Origin: DASQUK01 sp963717085
Lineage (GTDB): Bacteria; Actinomycetota; Acidimicrobiia; Acidimicrobiales; VFJN01
Assembly: GCA_963717085.1 (NCBI GenBank)
Contig: CAVQVM010000011.1
Location: forward strand, 248,001-312,000
Length of the DNA: 64,000 bases
Direction of reading: 5' to 3'
The notes beneath the pieces were generated by a model, which had not been told where the DNA came from, searched no databases, and worked only from the letters and a program-made list of their open reading frames with translations. Each line of letters opens with the position of its first letter. Positions within the stretch are counted from its first letter, which is position 1. The translations under genes were made by a program, and so were the position numbers. Below are positions 63,900-64,000 of the stretch, piece by piece.

Positions 63900-64000
63900 A
63901 TGGGGCTGGGCGACGACGGGCTGCGCCGGGGACGGCAGCTCGCTCACGGCTCCGGCGGTGAGACCCTCCTCGCAGCCGTCATCTTCGCGGTCGCCTTGGG
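63900..64000 (+). CDS. Possible start of a gene cut by the window end
   Basis: From ATG 63900 the frame reads MGLGDDGLRRGRQLAHGSG and then enters a hydrophobic stretch (TLLAAVIFAVAL) at the window edge, suggesting a membrane protein. Only 33 codons are visible, so identity is unknown. Confidence 0.35.
   Translation, partial: MGLGDDGLRRGRQLAHGSGGETLLAAVIFAVAL

Overview
The window is GC-rich actinobacterial DNA. WhiB proteins, F420-linked families, a RegX3/SenX3-type phosphate system, an UPF0182 membrane protein and a BsaP-like partner of biotin synthase all fit Actinomycetota. The mix, together with an MreB homologue, suggests an Acidimicrobiia-like lineage; that placement is inference. Genes are dense, often overlap by 1 or 4 bases (TGATG, ATGA, GTGA), and frequently start with GTG or TTG.

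Positions 1-19400 are catabolic and redox genes. A 3-ketosteroid-dehydrogenase-like flavoprotein (cut by the window edge) diverges from an operon of amidohydrolase, two M24 peptidase-fold proteins (the second lacks metal ligands), a crotonase and a double-length CaiB/BaiF CoA-transferase. A related ~60-bp sequence lies, inverted, at both ends of that operon. MarR, P450 + TetR, and a TetR-controlled glyoxalase-fold + UvrA-like pair follow. Then comes a minus-strand operon of Fe-S protein, FAD oxidase, a small unknown and an F420-type oxidoreductase.

Positions 19600-28300 are accessory: a tightly coupled three-gene orphan operon, a small winged-helix regulator, an IS30 relic, a Tat-exported phosphoesterase, cold-shock protein, ferredoxin, a protein with a diadenylate-cyclase-like domain, and an initiator tRNA. 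Positions 28300-46400 are mostly housekeeping: UPF0182, a DivIVA-like coiled-coil gene split by a frameshift, a Lon-like PDZ protease, adenosine deaminase, bsaP-like/bioB, mreB, moaE, an HtrA-fold protein with no catalytic triad, a DUF2342 zincin and an MFS carrier with a shifted C terminus.

Positions 46500-55600 are the phosphate regulon on the minus strand: pstS (11-nt phased PHO-box-like repeats upstream, strong hairpin downstream), pstCAB, phoU, surE, histidine kinase and response regulator. A decayed phoX lies just upstream. NUDIX, esterase, RmuC, polyphosphate kinase, two WhiB genes, TatA, a formiminotransferase-like protein and a macrodomain protein complete the window.

The most unusual feature is a set of short repeats sitting exactly at translationally coupled gene junctions. 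Between surE, the kinase and the regulator there is an unbroken chain of overlapping micro-ORFs, including three 92-bp tandem copies, each exactly one ORF with an ATGA overlap. Related elements lie between the Fe-S and FAD oxidase genes and, with an 11-bp flanking duplication, between bioB and the bsaP-like gene. All are open in frame, so ribosomes could pass through the element and reinitiate at the next gene.
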